A stretch of 27,870 nt of DNA from Flavobacterium psychrophilum (GTDB lineage Bacteria; Bacteroidota; Bacteroidia; Flavobacteriales; Flavobacteriaceae). Both the position numbers and the translations under genes were made by a program. The notes beneath the pieces were generated by a model. It did no database searches, was not told the DNA's origin, and saw only the letters and a list, made by a program, of their open reading frames with translations. The stretch covers positions 1-27,870 of the forward strand of contig CAMCTL010000027.1 in the NCBI GenBank assembly GCA_945878515.1. The letters run 5' to 3'. Shown here piece after piece: positions 24,382 to 27,870 of the stretch (positions are counted from its first letter, which is position 1; each line of letters opens with the position of its first letter).

Positions 24382-25803
24382 TTAATCCTCTCTACTTCCA
24401 TCATCCGCCATTCTTACCATTTTTGGGGTAAACTTCGCCACGACATCCACCAAATCTTGTTGGGCTGCCATCACTTGGTTGATGTCTTTGTAGGCCATTG
24501 GGGCTTCGTCTAGTCCTGCGCCAATTAAGGTTACACCGTGGTCTTTCAAAATGCTTTGCATTTCGTTTTGAGAAATGGTTTTTATGGCTTGGGTTCGGCT
24601 CATTTGTCGTCCCGCTCCGTGTGAAGCGGAGTTTATGGCGTTTTCCTCGCCTTTTCCTCTTACCAAAAAACCAGGTGCCGTCATACTTCCTGGAATAATT
24701 CCCATCACGCCTTTTCCAGCTGGTGTGGCTCCTTTTCTGTGCACGATGACTTCCTCACCGTTCCAAATTTCTTTCCAAGCAAAATTGTGGTGGTTTTCTA
24801 CTTTGGCCAAAACCGTTGCGCCCAATGCTTTTTGCATTTTAATGTGTATAATCTCGTGACAAGCCGAAGCGTAGTCGCCCGCCAAGTTCATTGCTATCCA
24901 ATATTCTTGTCCCAATTGCGAATTCATATCCAAATAGGCCAAGTTTCTGGCGGCATCGGGTAATTTGCAAACGTCTTTGGCTATTTTGGTATAATGTCCC
25001 GCCACGGTAGCGCCAAAACCTCTAGAACCGGAATGGGTCAACAAAGCAACGTATTTCCCTTTTGGGATATTCAAAAGGACATCGTCTTGGGCAAATTCCA
25101 TAATTCCGAATTCCACAAAGTGATTGCCTCCGCCGGAGGAACCCAATTGTGACCAAGCTTTGTCTTTTAAATTCTTGACCAAAGCATTGTCGTTGAAACT
25201 TTGGTTTTCTAAAACCGCATGATCCGATTTGTATTGTCCGTGAAAACCGTGACCCGCTCCAAACTTGGTGTGCGCCACCAATTCCCTTTTGAATTTGGCT
25301 TCGTTCTCATAATAAAATCCTTCTGGAATATCGTAAACAGATAAAGCCATTCGGCACCCAATATCAACACCCACGCCATAGGGAATGATGGCATTTTTGG
25401 TTGCCAAAACTCCACCAATGGGTAAGCCATAGCCTTGATGCGCATCGGGCATTAAAGCTCCTGCGACAGTTATGGGCAATTGCATTGCGACTTCCATTTG
25501 TTTTCTCGCACCTTCGTCAATATGTTCTAAACCATAAGCGGAATAGGCCTTTGGGTTGGGGTTCAAAGCGATGAAATCTTCTGGTTTTTCATTGGCTTTT
25601 TCGATCAGTGCCAAGGCTAAGGAACTGAAAATAGTATCTTCTCTATAGTTTTCTGGGGCTTCTAATACGTTTTTGAAATGGGTTAGCATTTCGTCTCGTT
25701 TGAAACCGTTTCTTTTTCTGTTTATTTTTAATGCGATACCTATGATTTCGCCTTGAGGCAATCCTAATTCCATTAATTCAAATCCGTTGATTTTTGTTTC
25801 CAT
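24382..25803 (-). CDS. rtcB: RtcB-type RNA ligase (3'-phosphate/5'-OH)
   Basis: The 473-residue RtcB seals RNA with 2',3'-cyclic phosphate or 3'-phosphate and 5'-OH ends using GTP and Mn2+. Conserved motifs in order are GVGVDIGCRMALSVYD (metal Asp and Cys), GSSGGGNHFVEFG (Asn-His), THSGSRGFGATV, KVENHHNFAWKE, GATPAGKGVMGIIPGSM and ASHGAGRQMSR, whose His is the guanylylated residue. It is full length, with the longer N-terminal region of this branch. No rtcA cyclase or archease gene is adjacent; instead the neighbours are two rlaP genes, a kinase-like gene and a divergent WYL regulator, which marks a stress or conflict RNA-repair system rather than tRNA splicing. A candidate operator (25845-25863) lies 42-60 nt upstream of the ATG. 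Confidence 0.96.
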   Translation of the reverse strand: METKINGFELMELGLPQGEIIGIALKINRKRNGFKRDEMLTHFKNVLEAPENYREDTIFSSLALALIEKANEKPEDFIALNPNPKAYSAYGLEHIDEGARKQMEVAMQLPITVAGALMPDAHQGYGLPIGGVLATKNAIIPYGVGVDIGCRMALSVYDIPEGFYYENEAKFKRELVAHTKFGAGHGFHGQYKSDHAVLENQSFNDNALVKNLKDKAWSQLGSSGGGNHFVEFGIMEFAQDDVLLNIPKGKYVALLTHSGSRGFGATVAGHYTKIAKDVCKLPDAARNLAYLDMNSQLGQEYWIAMNLAGDYASACHEIIHIKMQKALGATVLAKVENHHNFAWKEIWNGEEVIVHRKGATPAGKGVMGIIPGSMTAPGFLVRGKGEENAINSASHGAGRQMSRTQAIKTISQNEMQSILKDHGVTLIGAGLDEAPMAYKDINQVMAAQQDLVDVVAKFTPKMVRMADDGSRED

Positions 25804-25844
25804 TGTGTTTTATTTTTTTTGATGGTACAAAGATTTTTTATTTC

Positions 25845-25863
25845 TACGCAATTATTCTGCGTA
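25845..25863. promoter_or_regulatory. Candidate shared operator, site 2 (rtcB / wyl intergenic)
   Basis: TACGCA (25845-25850), 7-nt spacer ATTATTC, TGCGTA (25858-25863) form an inverted repeat, with outer TTTC / GAAA extending the dyad. It shares its layout and ATTCTGCGTAGT with site 1 at 16991-17009. Its place close to the rtcB start suits a repressor or activator site; the WYL protein encoded next door is the obvious candidate to bind it. Confidence 0.65.
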
Positions 25864-25893
25864 GTAGAAATATTTGTTTACTTTTATTTTTTT

Positions 25894-26043
25894 AAACACA
25901 TAGAAACATAGGTTTTGTGAATTTTGAAAGGCGTTTCACTTTTTTTAAGAATTCATAGGCTGGTAGGAAACCAAGACACGAGCGATAGCGAACAGGCGAA
26001 GCAATTGGTCTTGTCTAACTTTTTTCTAAGTTTCTATGCGTTT
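25894..26043. repeat. 150-bp element with 18-bp imperfect terminal inverted repeats (copy 2)
   Basis: The left end AAACACATAGAAACATAG (25894-25911) and the right end CTAAGTTTCTATGCGTTT (26026-26043) are inverted repeats with two mismatches. The inside is non-coding and includes GGCGTTTCACT (25930-25940), shared with copy 1 at 16212-16331. It resembles a MITE or dispersed flavobacterial palindromic element sitting in the rtcB-wyl intergenic region. Confidence 0.65.
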
Positions 26044-26105
26044 CCAATTTATATATCTACTAATTTAATAATTGAACCATCAGGTTCTATTTAACAAAGA
26101 AGATT

Positions 26106-27125
26106 ATGTCATTGAATAAAAATGCCCTTATTCGCTATAAAACCATCGATAAATGTTTGCAAAACCAATATAGAACTTGGACTTTGGAAGATTTGATTGC
26201 CGTGGTAAGCGATGCTTTGTATGAATATGAAGGAAAAGAAAATCCGGTCAGTAAACGCACGATACAATCCGATATTCAAATGATGCGGAGCGAAAAACTG
26301 GGCTATAATGCGCCGATTGTGGTCTATGACAAGAAATTTTACAAATATGAAGTCGAAGATTTTACGATTACCGATATTCCGCTGACGGAAACCGATATGA
26401 ATGTTCTGACTGAGACGGTTGCGATGTTGAAGCAGTTTAAGGATTTTTCGTTGTTTAGCGATGTTTCGGATATTTTGCAGCGGTTGGAGGATAAAATCTA
26501 TGCCGAAAAGTCCAATTCTAAACCCGTTATTCACTTAGATAAAAATGAAAACCTAAAAGGACTGCACTTCTTGGACGAAATTTATCAGGCGATTATTAAA
26601 AAAGTTGTTTTGGTTATAACTTATAAATCATTCAACTCTAGGGAAAAAAAGCAGTTTCCTTTTCATCCCTTCATATTAAAAGAATTCAATAATCGTTGGT
26701 TTTTGATTGGGAGAATTAAAAAAAGTCAGCCGATTCGAAATTTGGCTTTAGACCGAATTATCCGAATCGATTATGATTTCAATTTACCCCATTTAGAGGA
26801 TGATTTTAACGCCGATGAGTATTATAAAAATGTAGTTGGAGTCACCGTGAATAGCGGTTTACAACCCAGAAAAATAGAATTGTGGATTGATGCCATAAAT
26901 GCCCCTTATGTCATCACAAAACCACTTCATAACACCCAACGTTTGATAAAAACCAATGAAGATGGCAGTATCATTATTCATTTATTACTTATAGAAAATT
27001 ATGAATTGGACCGTCTGCTTTTGGGTTTTGGCAACGGACTAGAAGTATTACAACCAGAAAGATTGCGCAACCGAATGCGAAGAATATTGCAAGCAGGATT
27101 AGAACGGTATACTGTTGATTTGTGA
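26106..27125 (+). CDS. WYL-domain transcriptional regulator, divergent from rtcB
   Basis: The 339-residue regulator has an N-terminal winged HTH-like region (about residues 8-80, with NPVSKRTIQSDIQMMRSE as the likely recognition helix). A WYL domain covers about residues 155-225 (VLVITYKSFNSREKKQF, then FNNRWFLIGR containing the family signature at 196-202, then IRNLALDRI). A C-terminal WCX-like extension ends in PERLRNRMRRILQAGLERY. WYL proteins sense nucleic-acid ligands and regulate defence and DNA-damage genes. Its position, divergent from rtcB across a 302-bp region that holds a dyad operator, suggests it regulates the RNA-repair genes. That is inference; DNA binding by this protein cannot be seen here. 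The start ATG at 26106 is preceded by an A-rich leader. Confidence 0.9.
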   Translation: MSLNKNALIRYKTIDKCLQNQYRTWTLEDLIAVVSDALYEYEGKENPVSKRTIQSDIQMMRSEKLGYNAPIVVYDKKFYKYEVEDFTITDIPLTETDMNVLTETVAMLKQFKDFSLFSDVSDILQRLEDKIYAEKSNSKPVIHLDKNENLKGLHFLDEIYQAIIKKVVLVITYKSFNSREKKQFPFHPFILKEFNNRWFLIGRIKKSQPIRNLALDRIIRIDYDFNLPHLEDDFNADEYYKNVVGVTVNSGLQPRKIELWIDAINAPYVITKPLHNTQRLIKTNEDGSIIIHLLLIENYELDRLLLGFGNGLEVLQPERLRNRMRRILQAGLERYTVDL

Positions 27126-27271
27126 TTATATAAAAACCAAATTTATCTAAAATGGTATATTCAACTTTTAGCTTTCGAAATAAAACTTTGTTTTACGTCG
27201 ATAAATACAGATAGCATTTTTAAAATGGATCTGTAAAAGTTATTGAAAATCTAATTCTTACACTTAAAAAA

Positions 27272-27870
27272 CTATTGATAATGACAAAAAATCCCTGTAT
27301 CGGTGACTGTCCACAAACTAGCCTTTTGATTTGCGATTTTCAATGCGTTATTAGCCCAAGTATTACAAGTATAAAACAGGTTATAACTTCCTTTAGCTTC
27401 ATAAAAAGCATCTCTGTTTCCATAACTGTAATTGGAAATCCATTGAACGCGTTTAGAAGAATCAAACTCAAAACTTTCGGAAATATAAGTGACTAGTTTT
27501 TGATATTCTTCTGCGGAAATTTTAATCTTTCTACAACTTGCATTTTCTTGCATATTTTTATAAAATGTAGTGTGTATTGCCGACGAACTTAAACCAAAAG
27601 CAGCATTTAAAGCTGTACTCGTTTTCAAATCCGACCATTCGGGTGTATTAAGATAAAACCCTTTGTCGCCCCAACCAAAAGCGAGATAATTGACCAAACT
27701 GTCATTAGATTTCGTGTGATGGAAACGAATTTCTTTAGACCAATCTTTAAATTCATTTTTAATGGGAACGACAATATCAGTATGAACTCCATTTGATAAA
27801 ATGAATATTTCAATTGCTTTATCTTTTTGGGCGATATCCGAGTTAACCGCTATTTTACAAATAAAAAGTG
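27272..27870 (-). CDS. DUF2459/TIGR02117-like protein (5' end outside window)
   Basis: The frame is open from the right edge to TAG at 27274-27272, about 199 codons. It continues upstream of the in-frame TTG at 27697, so that TTG is not the true start. The family motifs are NGVHTDIVVPI, then FGWGDKGFYLNTPEWSDL, then YSYGNRDAFYEAKGSYNLFY and CNTWANNAL near the end, matching DUF2459 (TIGR02117). Members are small, usually membrane-anchored or exported proteins of unknown function; the N-terminal anchor would be outside the window. There is no visible link to the RNA-repair genes. Confidence 0.8.
   Translation of the reverse strand, partial: LFICKIAVNSDIAQKDKAIEIFILSNGVHTDIVVPIKNEFKDWSKEIRFHHTKSNDSLVNYLAFGWGDKGFYLNTPEWSDLKTSTALNAAFGLSSSAIHTTFYKNMQENASCRKIKISAEEYQKLVTYISESFEFDSSKRVQWISNYSYGNRDAFYEAKGSYNLFYTCNTWANNALKIANQKASLWTVTDTGIFCHYQ

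Noticed and set aside
27697..27697. TTG at 27697 as the start of the DUF2459-like gene
   Set aside because: The same frame continues upstream to the window edge with the conserved NGVHTDIVVP motif, so the true start is outside the window.

Overview
The window looks like a chromosome segment of a Flavobacterium-like member of the Bacteroidota. The evidence is high A+T, A-rich leaders instead of strong Shine-Dalgarno sites, promoters of the TTG / TAnnTTTG type, and flavobacterial versions of YifB and of a topoisomerase IV pair. No standard tRNA, rRNA, CRISPR array or insertion-sequence transposase was found.

Layout. 1-2606 (-): a large secreted amidohydrolase, cut by the left edge. 2809-4344 (+): YifB/ComM-type AAA+ ATPase. 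4345-4616: a 14-bp tandem repeat and four hairpins with 3-nt loops. 4617-5108 (+): YfcE-type phosphoesterase. 5144-6175 (-): LacI-family repressor. 6299-14867 (-): a topoisomerase IV locus, parE to parC, with three AT-rich genes inserted between them. These encode a DUF3696-type ABC ATPase, a TOPRIM/DUF4435-like protein and a DUF262 protein, and look like an anti-phage cassette inside a core operon.

15057-27125 looks like one RNA-repair island. It holds an SPFH/band-7 protein, a non-coding tRNA-like locus, a WGR / helical / SWIM zinc-finger operon (+), and, on the minus strand, RtcB RNA ligase, an RlaP-type nucleotidyltransferase, a polyvalent-kinase-like protein and a second RlaP. A WYL-domain regulator is divergent from rtcB. 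The tRNA-like locus (minus strand, about 16640-16881) is the most striking element. Module 16740-16807 can be folded by hand into a tRNA body whose acceptor stem is closed by a GUAA tetraloop, so it has no free CCA end and opens through the anticodon stem, like the tRNA mimics of bacterial Y RNAs. A second module repeats this order (T-arm, capped acceptor, D-arm) and adds a Leu(UAA)-like anticodon arm and an extra hairpin.

The same inverted repeat (TRCGCA, 7-nt spacer, TGCGTAGT) lies in both divergent intergenic regions, tRNA-like RNA/wgr and rtcB/wyl. This suggests that one regulator, plausibly the WYL protein, controls both halves of the island. The likely scheme is damage sensing, transcription of ligase, nucleotidyltransferases and kinase, and use of the tRNA-like RNA as cofactor or decoy with the SPFH protein. 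That scheme is inference; the gene families and the folded RNA are what the sequence shows.

27272-27870 (-): a DUF2459/TIGR02117-like protein, cut by the right edge.
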